Assembly (NCBI RefSeq): GCF_038051945.1
Contig: NZ_CP150302.1
Location: 186,001 to 250,000, forward strand
DNA from: Paenibacillus sp. FSL H3-0469
Lineage (GTDB): Bacteria; Bacillota; Bacilli; Paenibacillales; Paenibacillaceae
Length of the DNA stretch: 64,000 nt
Reading direction: 5' to 3'
This document shows, one piece after another, positions 1-8,358 of the stretch (within the stretch, counting starts at the first letter, position 1; the number at the start of each line of letters is the position of its first letter). Below the pieces are notes generated by a model, which searched no databases, had not been told where the DNA came from, and saw only the letters and a program-made list of their open reading frames with translations. The translations under genes and the position numbers were made by a program.

Positions 1-453
1 AAGAGCGGGCAATATTATCTGATCTTCCACACCAGGTTCCCGGGTCTCGGAGAGCAGCATGAGGTTCGGGTTCACCAGATGTTCATGAATGAAGCGGGCT
101 GGCCAGTTGTCGCACCCCACCGTTACGGCGGCGAGAGGATCGGCAAGTACACAGTCAAGGATGTGGCGGGTGCTTACAAGCTGGTGAACCACGGCAAGAA
201 GATTACGGCTGAGCTTGCAGAGTCGCAGGTGGTAGAGCTGAACGCAGACGGTACGATTAGCGGGGCCGTAACAGGTACATGGGCCTTGAGCAATGATCAT
301 ATGGCGAAGCTGACACTAGAAGGTGCGGAGTACAGCGGGGTATTCCTGCGGGAATGGAATGAAGCGACCTCAAGCGAGGTAATGACCTTCACGGCACTTT
401 CAGCGGAAGGCGTTGCAGTCTGGGGAAGCCATGTATCACCGGAGGCCAAGTAA
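1..453 (+). CDS. GH43 arabinan endo-1,5-alpha-L-arabinosidase, C-terminal part (5' end outside window)
   Basis: The reading frame is open from base 1, so only the last 150 residues are present. The segment HQMFMNEAGWPVVAPHRY is the characteristic end of the beta-propeller catalytic domain of GH43 endo-arabinanases of the B. subtilis Abn2 type, followed by the small C-terminal beta-barrel domain of about 100 residues that those enzymes carry. The enzyme would cut alpha-1,5-arabinan outside the cell or in the cell wall space. The catalytic carboxylates and any signal peptide lie upstream of the window and cannot be checked. A terminator hairpin follows 50 bases after the stop, so it ends its transcription unit. 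Confidence 0.85.
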   Translation, partial: KSGQYYLIFHTRFPGLGEQHEVRVHQMFMNEAGWPVVAPHRYGGERIGKYTVKDVAGAYKLVNHGKKITAELAESQVVELNADGTISGAVTGTWALSNDHMAKLTLEGAEYSGVFLREWNEATSSEVMTFTALSAEGVAVWGSHVSPEAK

Positions 454-506
454 ACTAATCCTGCGAGCATTCAAGTCACAACCGGCTTCATACCCTTAAC
501 CATTAC

Positions 507-545
507 AAACAGCGGGTCTCCCTTAGAATGGGTGGTCCGCTGTTT
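507..545 (+). terminator. Hairpin terminator between GH43 gene and fabF
   Basis: The arms AAACAGCGG and CCGCTGTTT are perfectly complementary and enclose a further AGACC/GGT-rich inner stem. It lies between two convergent genes and may serve both strands, although the T-run on the plus strand is short. Confidence 0.6.
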
Positions 546-569
546 GCTGTATATAGGAATTAGCTGCGA

Positions 570-1808
570 TTACGATTCATACTTGCGCAGAACGATTACA
601 GCGTTATGGCCGCCGAAGCCAAAGGAATTGGAGATCCCGATCTTCAGGTCTGCTTGGCGGGCTACGTTAGGGACATAATCCAGGTCGCAGGATTCGCCCT
701 GCTGCTCCAGATTAATCGTGGGCGGGATTAGTCCTTCTTGCAGGCTTTTGAGCAGAGCAATCGCTTCCAGACCGCCGGCTGCGCCAAGGGCATGTCCGGT
801 CATCGATTTGTTAGCCGTGACCGGAATCTGGTAGGCCTGCTCTCCGAATAGCTTCTTAATCGCCAGGGTCTCCGAAAGGTCTCCGACCACCGTGCTGGTT
901 GCGTGTGCGCTAATGACATCTACCTCCCCGGGACTGATGCCAGCCTCGCTAAGTGCCAGCTTCATTGCCTGGTAGGCTCCTATCCCCTCAGGATGAGTAG
1001 CCACCATATGATAAGCGTCGGAGCTTGCGCCATATCCGGTGACCTCGCCATAGATAACGGCATCTCTGCGCAGGGCATGGGAGAGGGACTCCAGGATCAC
1101 AATAGCTCCGCCCTCCGCGATGACAAACCCGTCCCTGTTCCGGTCAAAAGGCCGGCTGGCCCCCTGCGGGTCTCCGTTCCGGGTAGACAAGGCGGTCGCA
1201 TTGCCGAAGCTGGCCAGGGCAATCTCGGTCACCGCCGCTTCCGCACCTCCGGCGATGATCACATCGGCCCCGCCGTAACGGATCAGGCGGAAGGCTTCGC
1301 CAATGGCCGTGTTCCCGATGGAACAGGCGGTCACCGGCGATAGTGTAGGCCCTTGTGCCCCGAGCCTGATGCTGATCATCGCTGCCGCCATATTGGAGAT
1401 CAGCATCGGGATCAGGGTAGGACTTACCCGCTCCGGTCCCCTGGACCGCAGCAGCTCGCCCTGGTCCATTAACGTCTGGATACCGCCTACGCCGGAGCCC
1501 ACATAGACGCCCAGCCGTTCCCGGTCCAGCTCCTCCAGCCGGAGACCGGAGTGCGTCCAGGCCTCCTCTGCGGCGGCAAGCGCGAACTGGCTGAACCGGT
1601 CCATCCGCCGGGCCTCCTTGCGGCCGAATCTGGCATCCGGGTCGAAGGCCTGCACCGAGCCGGCAATCTTGGTTTTGAAATGGGTGGTATCAAAAGAATC
1701 AATCGGCGTAATCCCCGATTCTCCTGCCGCCAAACGGCTCCAAAACTGCTCCACAGTATTGCCAAGCGGGGAGATGACACCCATTCCTGTAATTACGACA
1801 CGTTCCAT
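570..1808 (-). CDS. fabF: Beta-ketoacyl-ACP synthase II (FabF-type KAS II)
   Basis: This 412-residue protein has the usual length and full active site of a condensing enzyme: nucleophile Cys162 in TACSIGN, His302 in AHATST, Lys334 and His339 in NKSMTGHA, and the C-terminal SNSFGFGGHN loop. It would extend acyl-ACP chains in fatty acid synthesis. AGGAGG stands 8 bases before the ATG. The gene is alone rather than beside fabH, fabD or acpP, so it may be an accessory KAS II or a copy dedicated to a special acyl product. It is divergent from an MmyB-type regulator, with an A/T-rich palindrome between them, which suggests local regulation. FabF is a family-level call; chain-length preference cannot be read from sequence. 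Confidence 0.85.
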   Translation of the reverse strand: MERVVITGMGVISPLGNTVEQFWSRLAAGESGITPIDSFDTTHFKTKIAGSVQAFDPDARFGRKEARRMDRFSQFALAAAEEAWTHSGLRLEELDRERLGVYVGSGVGGIQTLMDQGELLRSRGPERVSPTLIPMLISNMAAAMISIRLGAQGPTLSPVTACSIGNTAIGEAFRLIRYGGADVIIAGGAEAAVTEIALASFGNATALSTRNGDPQGASRPFDRNRDGFVIAEGGAIVILESLSHALRRDAVIYGEVTGYGASSDAYHMVATHPEGIGAYQAMKLALSEAGISPGEVDVISAHATSTVVGDLSETLAIKKLFGEQAYQIPVTANKSMTGHALGAAGGLEAIALLKSLQEGLIPPTINLEQQGESCDLDYVPNVARQADLKIGISNSFGFGGHNAVIVLRKYES

Positions 1809-1877
1809 CTGCTATTCCTCCTGTTATTCTGATTAAGCTTATTTTTTCATGTTGCTTATCCTATTACAAGTTGTAGT

Positions 1878-1891
1878 TTATACTAGTATAA
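1878..1891. promoter_or_regulatory. 14-bp perfect palindrome in fabF/regulator divergent promoter region
   Basis: TTATACTAGTATAA is a perfect palindrome, and its right end overlaps a TATAAT (1887-1892) that could be the -10 box for the plus-strand regulator. Short flanking GTAG/CTAC arms extend the symmetry imperfectly. Its position between divergent genes fits an operator for the adjacent XRE/MmyB protein, but binding is inferred. Confidence 0.45.
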
Positions 1892-1940
1892 TTACTACTA
1901 CACTAACAGGCAGACGAACTGTATGACAGGAGGAAGCATG

Positions 1941-2783
1941 ATGTCCAATCAGAACAGGCTTCAAGCATTATCGGAATTCCTGAAAGCAAGACGCGCGGCC
2001 ATTACCCCGGCATCAGCGGGGCTCCCGGAGGGCACCCGCAGGCGGACGCCCGGGCTCCGGCGCGAGGAAGTGGCGCAGCTCGCCGGAGTGAGCAATACCT
2101 GGTATACCTGGCTGGAGCAGGGGAGGGACATTAAAGTGTCCCCATCCGTTCTGGATTGTATTGCCGCAGCATTGCGGCTGACGAAGGATGAGCGGAGTTA
2201 CTTGTTCGCTCTGGCGCTGGAGAACGGACCGGGAGTCGCAGACTATACCCAGGAGGAGCCTTCGGTGATTCATCCGTCCCTGCAGAAGATTTTGCAGGAG
2301 CTGAAGACCTGTCCGACCATCATCTCGGACCGGCACTGCGGCATTGTCGGCTGGAATGAGGCGGCGGCGCATGTGTTTCTTGATTTCGCCAAGCTGGCTC
2401 CACAGCAGCGCAATATGATCTCACTGCTGTTCGAACGCAAGGAGTTCAGGCGGCTGGCGGTGAATTGGGAGCAGTTCGTCCGGGGATACTTATCGATCTT
2501 CCGCGCCTATTACGGGCAATATCTGGAGGACCGCTGGTACGATGAATTCATCGCGGAGATGAAGGAGCGGCATCCGGAATTCAATCATTTATGGGAAGAG
2601 AGCCGGGTCAGCTCCGCGCCGGATGTTGTACTGGAATTCCGGCATGCCAAAGCCGGCAAAATGCTGTTCCATCTCACCTCCCTCCAGGTGCAAGGTACAG
2701 CGGATCTGCGGTGCAGCATCTACACGCCAGCGGGTGAATCGGGTACAGAAGCCAAGCTGAAGCAGCTTATGGAGCTTAAGTGA
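1941..2783 (+). CDS. XRE-family regulator with MmyB-like ligand-binding domain
   Basis: The N-terminal 75 residues form a lambda-repressor-like HTH (RREEVAQLAGVSNTWYTWLEQGR), preceded by the R-x-R-x-PGLRREEVA signature of this family. The rest (from about residue 95 to the end) matches the MmyB-like PAS-type ligand-binding domain, with GWN and the RWYDEFI region. Related proteins sense lipids or acyl compounds, which would suit the divergent fabF. An in-frame ATG at 1923 precedes the ribosome binding site AGGAGG (1928-1933), so translation must begin at 1938 or, with best spacing, 1941. The ligand is unknown. Confidence 0.85.
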   Translation: MSNQNRLQALSEFLKARRAAITPASAGLPEGTRRRTPGLRREEVAQLAGVSNTWYTWLEQGRDIKVSPSVLDCIAAALRLTKDERSYLFALALENGPGVADYTQEEPSVIHPSLQKILQELKTCPTIISDRHCGIVGWNEAAAHVFLDFAKLAPQQRNMISLLFERKEFRRLAVNWEQFVRGYLSIFRAYYGQYLEDRWYDEFIAEMKERHPEFNHLWEESRVSSAPDVVLEFRHAKAGKMLFHLTSLQVQGTADLRCSIYTPAGESGTEAKLKQLMELK

Positions 2784-2911
2784 GGTAGGTGATAGATTTT
2801 CCTTATGGTTTCATAAAAAACTATAAATATGCAATATAGATTTTGCAGTTTATACTCCTAATATGATGAATTTCTTCCTGCGGGAGGGACCGGAAAAGGG
2901 GTAAAGATATA

Positions 2912-4018
2912 ATGGCTAAAGTTACGGGATTAGAAGGCATAGTTGCCGGAGAGACAGCAATTGGATTAGTAGATGGAGAGAAAGGGTATCTGGTATACCG
3001 CGGATATTGGGCCAAAGAGCTTGCGGTGAGCAAGAGCTATGAGGAAGCCGCTTATTTGCTCTGGAACGGACACCTGCCTGATGCAGAGGAGCTGACGCAG
3101 CTCAAGGCGCAGATGGCAGCGGAGAGAATAATTCCGGAATATCTCTGCAAGATGCTTGATCTGTATCCGGCTTCTGTACCGCTGATGCTGGTATTACAAA
3201 GTGCAGTGGCTGCACTTGGGGATGAGGAGAACGCTACCTGGCCGCCCACACTGAAGCAGGCTGTGCGGCTGACGGCTATGCTTCCGGCGATCATTGCTTA
3301 CAGGTACCGCAGCCTTCAGGGCTTGCCGCCTCTGAAATCGCTTCCTGAGCTTGGCCATGCCGCGAATTATCTGTATCTGCTCACAGGCAAGCTGCCTGAA
3401 GAGGCTCATGTGAAGGCGCTCAGCGCCTATATGATTCTCTGTATGGAGCATGGCATGAATGCCTCGACCTTCGCCGGGCGGGTGGTGCTGTCCACGGAAT
3501 CGGATCTATGTGCGGCCGTAGCCGGATCGATCGGAGCGATGAAGGGTCCGCTGCACGGCGGCGCGCCGTATGAAGTGATATCGATGCTGGAGGAGATCGG
3601 GACGAAGGAACGCGCGGAGCCATGGCTGAGAGGGAAGCTTGAGGCCGGAGAGAAGCTGATGGGCTTCGGGCACCGGATCTACAAGACCAAGGACCCGCGG
3701 GCGGAAGCCTTGCAGATTGCGACACTTAAGATGATCGGCAAGGACGATTACTTTGATCTTGCGCTTCATGTGGAGGCTACAGCGGTTGCGCTGCTGGAGG
3801 AATACAAGCCGGGCCGCCGCCTGTTCACCAATGTTGAGTTCTATGCTGCGGCTATACTGAAGGCGCTGAAGCTGGCGCCGGAGATCTTCACGCCTACATT
3901 CACAGCGGGAAGAATTGTCGGCTGGACGGCCCATCTGCTGGAGCAGTCAGCCCATAACCGGATTTTCCGGCCACAATCTACTTATATCGGACCTATGCCT
4001 GAATCAGAGACGCTCTGA
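2912..4018 (+). CDS. Citrate/2-methylcitrate synthase family protein
   Basis: At 368 residues it matches the short bacterial citrate synthases. The two catalytic histidines are visible: His215 in GPLHGGAPYEV and His254 in GFGHRIYKTKDPRA; His180 lies in MEHGMNAST. The position normally held by the catalytic aspartate (NVDFYS in classic enzymes) reads NVEFYA, that is Glu. The enzyme would condense acetyl-CoA or propionyl-CoA with oxaloacetate. AAAAGGGG lies about 10 bases before the ATG. It stands alone, without aconitase, isocitrate dehydrogenase or prpD/prpB, so it is probably not the main citZ. Substrate choice cannot be decided here. Confidence 0.8.
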   Translation: MAKVTGLEGIVAGETAIGLVDGEKGYLVYRGYWAKELAVSKSYEEAAYLLWNGHLPDAEELTQLKAQMAAERIIPEYLCKMLDLYPASVPLMLVLQSAVAALGDEENATWPPTLKQAVRLTAMLPAIIAYRYRSLQGLPPLKSLPELGHAANYLYLLTGKLPEEAHVKALSAYMILCMEHGMNASTFAGRVVLSTESDLCAAVAGSIGAMKGPLHGGAPYEVISMLEEIGTKERAEPWLRGKLEAGEKLMGFGHRIYKTKDPRAEALQIATLKMIGKDDYFDLALHVEATAVALLEEYKPGRRLFTNVEFYAAAILKALKLAPEIFTPTFTAGRIVGWTAHLLEQSAHNRIFRPQSTYIGPMPESETL

Positions 4019-4043
4019 TAGCAGCTGCTTCTCTATTGACGTG

Positions 4044-4082
4044 CAAAAGCACCCCCGGCCGTCTACCAGCCGGAGATGCTTA
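4044..4082 (-). terminator. Hairpin terminator of the 4131-4418 gene
   Basis: On the minus strand AAGCA..CCGGC pairs with GCCGG..TGCTT and is followed by TTTT. It lies between convergent genes and could also slow transcription from the citrate synthase side. Confidence 0.5.
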
Positions 4083-4130
4083 ACAAGGGAATGTTAATGA
4101 GAGAGTATGAGGGGATACTCTTACATTAGA

Positions 4131-4418
4131 TTAGAAATCAGAGGTTGCCACTTCGATTGTGCCGAAGACTGCACCGGCAGCTGTGCTCAGAAGTCCTGCG
4201 ACCAGCAGGGCATGAACGGATAAAGTGAGACTGTTAAATGCAGGGATCAAATAAGTGACCACTGGAGCGTTGACGCGGTAAATAACGAGATCCACAGGAA
4301 ACCCGGAATTGTTGTTTACCGTCACAGCCGCGTTGATGCCACCTGCCAGATTTTCATAGTAAGATTTACCTACAGAAGCGGGCAGATTGAAGAATTGTTG
4401 CGGTAATAAGATAGCCAT
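4131..4418 (-). CDS. Small beta-rich protein, possibly related to endospore appendage (Ena/DUF3992) subunits
   Basis: A longer frame reaches 4505, but the only good ribosome binding site (AAGGAGG, 8 bases before ATG 4418) gives a 95-residue protein starting MAILLPQQFF. It has no charged core, no signal peptide and no cysteine. It is rich in V, A, N, T and S, with alternating hydrophobic strands such as AAVTVNNNSGFPVDLVIYRV and a late IEVATSDF strand. The pattern of a short N-terminal arm, an NNSG turn and a single jelly-roll-sized domain recalls the self-assembling Ena-type spore appendage proteins. This is a resemblance judged by eye, without a decisive motif. It is monocistronic with its own terminator. 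Confidence 0.5.
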   Translation of the reverse strand: MAILLPQQFFNLPASVGKSYYENLAGGINAAVTVNNNSGFPVDLVIYRVNAPVVTYLIPAFNSLTLSVHALLVAGLLSTAAGAVFGTIEVATSDF

Positions 4419-4593
4419 TGTAATGTCCTCCTTTTCCTTGTGATAGGATAGTATATTCGGCAAAACTATGATTGCTGTAACGTATGCCATGGGAGATTCA
4501 CACATTTCAATAGGATACCTTCAGGTTCATAGAGACCCCGAATCTATGGTACACTGGATGTAATCTAGTGACTGGTAAGGGGAAATGACAACG

Positions 4594-5361
4594 ATGAAGC
4601 TGGTGTCCTGGAATGTGAACGGTCTGAGAGCTTGTGTGAATAAAGGGTTTAACGAGTATTTCCGGGAGGTTGACGCAGATATCTTCTGTGTGCAGGAGAC
4701 GAAGCTCCAGGAGGGGCAGATTGTTCTTGACCATGGGGAGGAATATGCTCAGTACTGGAACTATGCACTCAAAAAAGGATATTCGGGTACGGCTGTATTT
4801 ACCAGAATCAAGCCGCTATCCGTACGATATGGACTGGAGCAGGAGACGGAGGATGAGGGGCGGATCATCACCCTGGAATTCCCGGACTTTTATCTGGTGA
4901 ATGTGTACACGCCGAATGCCAAGCGCGATCTGTCGAGGCTGGACTACCGGATGGAGTGGGAGGACCGGTTCCGTGCCTATTTGCTGAAGCTGGATGAGCA
5001 TAAACCGGTTGTCGTGTGCGGGGATCTGAATGTGGCGCATCAGGAGATTGACCTGAAGAATGCGAGATCGAACCGGGGAAATTCAGGCTTCACCGACGAA
5101 GAACGCGGCAAAATGACCACGCTGCTCGCAGCCGGCTTCGTGGATACCTTCAGATGGTTCTATCCTGAGCTGGAGGGTGCCTACAGCTGGTGGTCCTACA
5201 TGCCTAAGGTCAGAGAGAAGAATGTGGGCTGGCGGATCGATTATTTTCTCGCTTCAGAGCGCTTAACCCCGCGTCTGCTGGACGCCGGAATTGAATGTAA
5301 TGTTCTTGGCAGCGATCATTGCCCGGTAGTTCTCCATCTGGCGGATGCGGCGGAAGCATAG
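4594..5361 (+). CDS. exoA: Exodeoxyribonuclease III
   Basis: The protein has the complete exonuclease-endonuclease-phosphatase fold of AP endonucleases: SWNVNGLRA at the N-terminus, the metal-binding Glu in VQETKLQ, CGDLNVAHQEIDLKN in the middle and GSDHCPVVL at the end. It would act in base excision repair of abasic sites and damaged 3' ends. An ATG at 4585 directly abuts the ribosome binding site, so ATG 4594, with AAGGGGA 10 bases upstream, is chosen; this gives 255 residues and the family-typical MKLVSWNVNGLRA start. It is a single-gene unit followed by a dispersed hairpin repeat and a strong terminator. Confidence 0.92.
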   Translation: MKLVSWNVNGLRACVNKGFNEYFREVDADIFCVQETKLQEGQIVLDHGEEYAQYWNYALKKGYSGTAVFTRIKPLSVRYGLEQETEDEGRIITLEFPDFYLVNVYTPNAKRDLSRLDYRMEWEDRFRAYLLKLDEHKPVVVCGDLNVAHQEIDLKNARSNRGNSGFTDEERGKMTTLLAAGFVDTFRWFYPELEGAYSWWSYMPKVREKNVGWRIDYFLASERLTPRLLDAGIECNVLGSDHCPVVLHLADAAEA

Positions 5362-5383
5362 ACAGAGTGTATATCTGTGATAC

Positions 5384-5483
5384 AAGTGGAAACGGCTTTG
5401 CCGTCCTTTTTAAAGTACGGTATCGTTTCAGCGAGAAATATAAGGATAAGTTATTGCGTGAAACATATAAATTCTTATATTTT
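5384..5483 (+). repeat. Dispersed hairpin repeat, copy 1 (3' of exoA)
   Basis: About 100 bases beginning 22 bases after the exoA stop. The first 45 bases fold into a hairpin with GAAACGG pairing to a matching CGTTTC arm and an inner GCCGTCC stem; a conserved tail of about 50 bases ends in AAATTCTTATATTT. Copy 2 at 32582-32685 (minus strand) is about 90 percent identical over the full length, and the hairpin core recurs at 55851-55894. Confidence 0.75.
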
Positions 5484-5524
5484 AAAAAGAGGCTGTATCC
5501 CGGAGTTCGGGATACGGCCTCTTT
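5484..5524. terminator. Bidirectional terminator between exoA and amidase gene
   Basis: AAAGAGGC..GTATCCCG pairs with CGGGATAC..GCCTCTTT around a GAGTT loop, giving a long stem flanked by A-runs and T-runs. It suits both converging genes. Confidence 0.85.
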
Positions 5525-5559
5525 CAGTTGTAACGCCGGTTGAGGGCCGGCTTGCCCGG

Positions 5560-7065
5560 TTATTCTGACGGGCTGCCTGGCTCCAGCACCGGCGGCCGCC
5601 GGTGCTTCGTGGCCTGTTCGTAACTATAAGAAATCCCTAGCAGCATAGCTTCACTATGCGCTGAGGCACAGAAGGTGATACCTTGCGGCCCCTTGGTAAG
5701 ATAGCCGCCTGGTGCAACAATACCCGAGCAGGTGTAGCCGACAGGAACTGTAATCAGCGGATAACCCGCTCTCGCCGCTACTTCACGTCCGTGATCTCCA
5801 GGGAAGAGGAGCGCATCCAGACCGTAATGCTCCAGGGCATAATCGATTCCCTGGCTACCGGGCAGCGAACGGGAAGAATGCAGCTGCTCCAGATATTCCT
5901 GCTCTGTAATATCATCCCCAGAGGTGTTCAGCCATTCCAGTGTTCCCTGGCCGTATTTCAGTGCCTGTTCGCTATGCTGCTGATTGAAATCTATCAGTTC
6001 CTGCAGGGAATGCACAGGAGCGGATTCCGGCAGGCCTCCCAGATAGCGGTTCAATCCAGGCTTGAATTCATATTGCAGAATCGTAGCGTTCCATTCCGCA
6101 TCCTGACAGGGGAGCTCTACAGGGTCAATGATTTCTGCCCCCAGCTCTCTTAGAGCCGCTATGGCAGATTCCATCATCTTAAGAGCTTCACTATCCAGAT
6201 CTTTATAATAGAATCGCGGAATTCCGATTCTAGTGTTTCTTACCGCATCCGGCTCCAGACCTGCCGAATAATCCGGTACAACAGAGGAAGCAGAGTCAGC
6301 GCTCCCGGCCAATACATTAAGCAGGAGTGCAGCGTCCTTGACCGTTCTGGTCATCGGACCGGCGCTGTCCTGGCTGCCGATTCCCGGTATTATGCCCTTG
6401 TTGCTGACCAGCCCCCAGGTAGGCTTCAGACCTACAAGGGAGTTATGGGCCGCCGGGCTGATGATGGAGCCGGAGGTCTCCGTGCCTATGGCGACGGTGA
6501 CAAGGTTAGCGGCAACCGCCGCCGCACTTCCTGAGCTGGAGCCGCCAATGAACAGCTCCCCCGGGCCGTAGGGGTTCAGTACAAGCCCGCCGCGTGAGCT
6601 GTATCCGGCCCACATCGAGGGCGACATGAAGTTGGCCCACTCGGTCATATTGGCTTTGCCCAGAATCACTGCCCCGGCTGTTCTTAGCCGAGTGATAAGC
6701 TCAGCATCTTCTGCTGCTATGCACTCTGCAAGCGCCAAAGCTCCTGCACTGGTGTGCAGCTTATCAGCTGTGCCGATGTTATCTTTGACCAGGACTGGTA
6801 TACCATGCAGCGGTCCCCGGCTACCCTGATCTCTTCGTTCCTGATCGAGCTTCGCAGCAATCGCAAGCGCCTCTGGATTCACCTCCAATACGGAACGGAG
6901 GAGACCATCCAACCGGTTGATCCTTTCCAAGTACCAGCCCACCAGCACTTCGGAGGTTAAGCACCCTTGTGCCATTTGCTCCTGAATGCTAGTGATGTCT
7001 GCTTCTATTAACCAATCTTGCTCATCTGGAGCAAAGGAGATACGGATGGAATCGTTATTATTCAT
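5560..7065 (-). CDS. Amidase signature family enzyme
   Basis: This 501-residue protein carries the Ser-cisSer-Lys triad of the amidase signature family: Lys94 in VLVKDNIG, the cis-Ser in GGSSSGSAAA (residues 174-183) and the nucleophile Ser200 in GTETSGSI. The fold is complete and of normal length. No GatC or GatB partner is nearby and the N-terminus differs from GatA, so it is likely a stand-alone amide hydrolase of unknown substrate. It follows the VanZ-RDD gene by only 15 bases and is probably cotranscribed, although a functional link to that membrane protein is not apparent. Confidence 0.85.
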   Translation of the reverse strand: MNNNDSIRISFAPDEQDWLIEADITSIQEQMAQGCLTSEVLVGWYLERINRLDGLLRSVLEVNPEALAIAAKLDQERRDQGSRGPLHGIPVLVKDNIGTADKLHTSAGALALAECIAAEDAELITRLRTAGAVILGKANMTEWANFMSPSMWAGYSSRGGLVLNPYGPGELFIGGSSSGSAAAVAANLVTVAIGTETSGSIISPAAHNSLVGLKPTWGLVSNKGIIPGIGSQDSAGPMTRTVKDAALLLNVLAGSADSASSVVPDYSAGLEPDAVRNTRIGIPRFYYKDLDSEALKMMESAIAALRELGAEIIDPVELPCQDAEWNATILQYEFKPGLNRYLGGLPESAPVHSLQELIDFNQQHSEQALKYGQGTLEWLNTSGDDITEQEYLEQLHSSRSLPGSQGIDYALEHYGLDALLFPGDHGREVAARAGYPLITVPVGYTCSGIVAPGGYLTKGPQGITFCASAHSEAMLLGISYSYEQATKHRRPPVLEPGSPSE

Positions 7066-7080
7066 AAGAGTGCTATACCT

Positions 7081-8226
7081 CTATTCATTGATTACTGTAT
7101 TGCCTAGGGTCTCGCTTGCCGCTACCTCATGCCGCTTCGGCCAGCTGATTACATTGCGGGTTCTGCTAAGCTCCTCGTAGATAAGTGGACGGTCACGCTT
7201 GATTAACCGCAGCACCAGATGAATGAAGAAGGCTACATCTACCGCCAGGATGAACAATTTCACCACGGCCGTCAATGCTGTGCCGATGCTCAGGAAGATC
7301 GCGGAGTCAGGCGGCAGGGCATTCATCCCCCCGAGGACGCCATAGAGTAATCCATATCGTGCCCATACCCTCCAGGGTCTGGCCGGGCCGCCGTCCTCAC
7401 TCCTAAGCCGGATACGCACAACCCATTTGCCGAAGGTACGTCCGCCTGTGAACAGAGGAATGCTCAGGAAATACACCATACTAACTGCCCACAACGAAAT
7501 GCTTAGTGAGAGCAAATTGAGGATTACCGTCACCGTGAGCAGCAGAATCGAATCCAGCAGAAAAGCAACAGCGCGGCGGGTGTAGGTCACTCTTTTGGCA
7601 GAAAGGTCCTCTTGGCTGTCAAGCTTCTCAATCCTCGGCAGAAGGCCGGAGATCCATAGGGATATCTTGAAGCCGGCAATGCCGCCCAGCGTATTCGTGA
7701 TCATGTCATCGACATCGAAGATCCGGTAAGGGTGGTCGAAGAATCCGTAAATGCCGGTAATCTGCGTAATCTCGAACAACAGCGACAGCGCAAAGGACAG
7801 GATAATGCATGCCACCCAGCGCGTGCGGAAGTAGTAGCCCAGGAACATACCGAAGGGGACGGTCAGCAGTACATTGAAGGCTGCCAGCAGAAAATCCGCT
7901 CCGGTCAGCACATTAAGGTAGCTGGAAGGGTCGCTGCGCGTAATTGGCGTATTGTGCAGAATATCCTGGATGAATTGCAGCGGTACAAGCTGGATCATAC
8001 TCCCGGACGGGGCTGCATTATGCCTGGAATCAGGCAAGGGAAGCAGAACCAGGAAGAACGCATTAAGCAGGTACAGCAGCAGCAGATACAGCACCATGGC
8101 CCGGATTTTATTGATATAGCCGTGCCGGCGGTACTGCACAATCAGGAACGGTAAAGTGAAGAATAGTGCCGCAACCGGAAAAGCCATGAATGCATAGGAA
8201 ATCGGGAATAGATAAGTCTGAAACAT
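7081..8226 (-). CDS. VanZ-like and RDD domain fusion membrane protein
   Basis: The first 190 residues form a VanZ-type membrane domain (RTRWVACIILSFALSLLFE, ITNTLGGIAGF), typical of proteins linked to glycopeptide or envelope-stress tolerance. From about residue 205 to 345 follows an RDD domain (RRAVAFLLDSILLL, FTGGRTFGKWVVRIR) with further membrane helices. The fusion of both in 381 residues occurs in several Firmicutes. AGGTGA lies 5 bases before the ATG. It heads a two-gene unit with the amidase. Its role in antibiotic or osmotic tolerance is only inferred from domain families. Confidence 0.82.
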   Translation of the reverse strand: MFQTYLFPISYAFMAFPVAALFFTLPFLIVQYRRHGYINKIRAMVLYLLLLYLLNAFFLVLLPLPDSRHNAAPSGSMIQLVPLQFIQDILHNTPITRSDPSSYLNVLTGADFLLAAFNVLLTVPFGMFLGYYFRTRWVACIILSFALSLLFEITQITGIYGFFDHPYRIFDVDDMITNTLGGIAGFKISLWISGLLPRIEKLDSQEDLSAKRVTYTRRAVAFLLDSILLLTVTVILNLLSLSISLWAVSMVYFLSIPLFTGGRTFGKWVVRIRLRSEDGGPARPWRVWARYGLLYGVLGGMNALPPDSAIFLSIGTALTAVVKLFILAVDVAFFIHLVLRLIKRDRPLIYEELSRTRNVISWPKRHEVAASETLGNTVINE

Positions 8227-8358
8227 GGGTTCACCTGCTGTCTTGTTTTTGTCACAACGATATCATTATAGAATTAAACATAAACCGTCTCAACAGAATT
8301 AATCATTCTAACCGTTCTTTCCTGCATAGACATGTTAGGAGAGGAGCGTGAGCACTGT

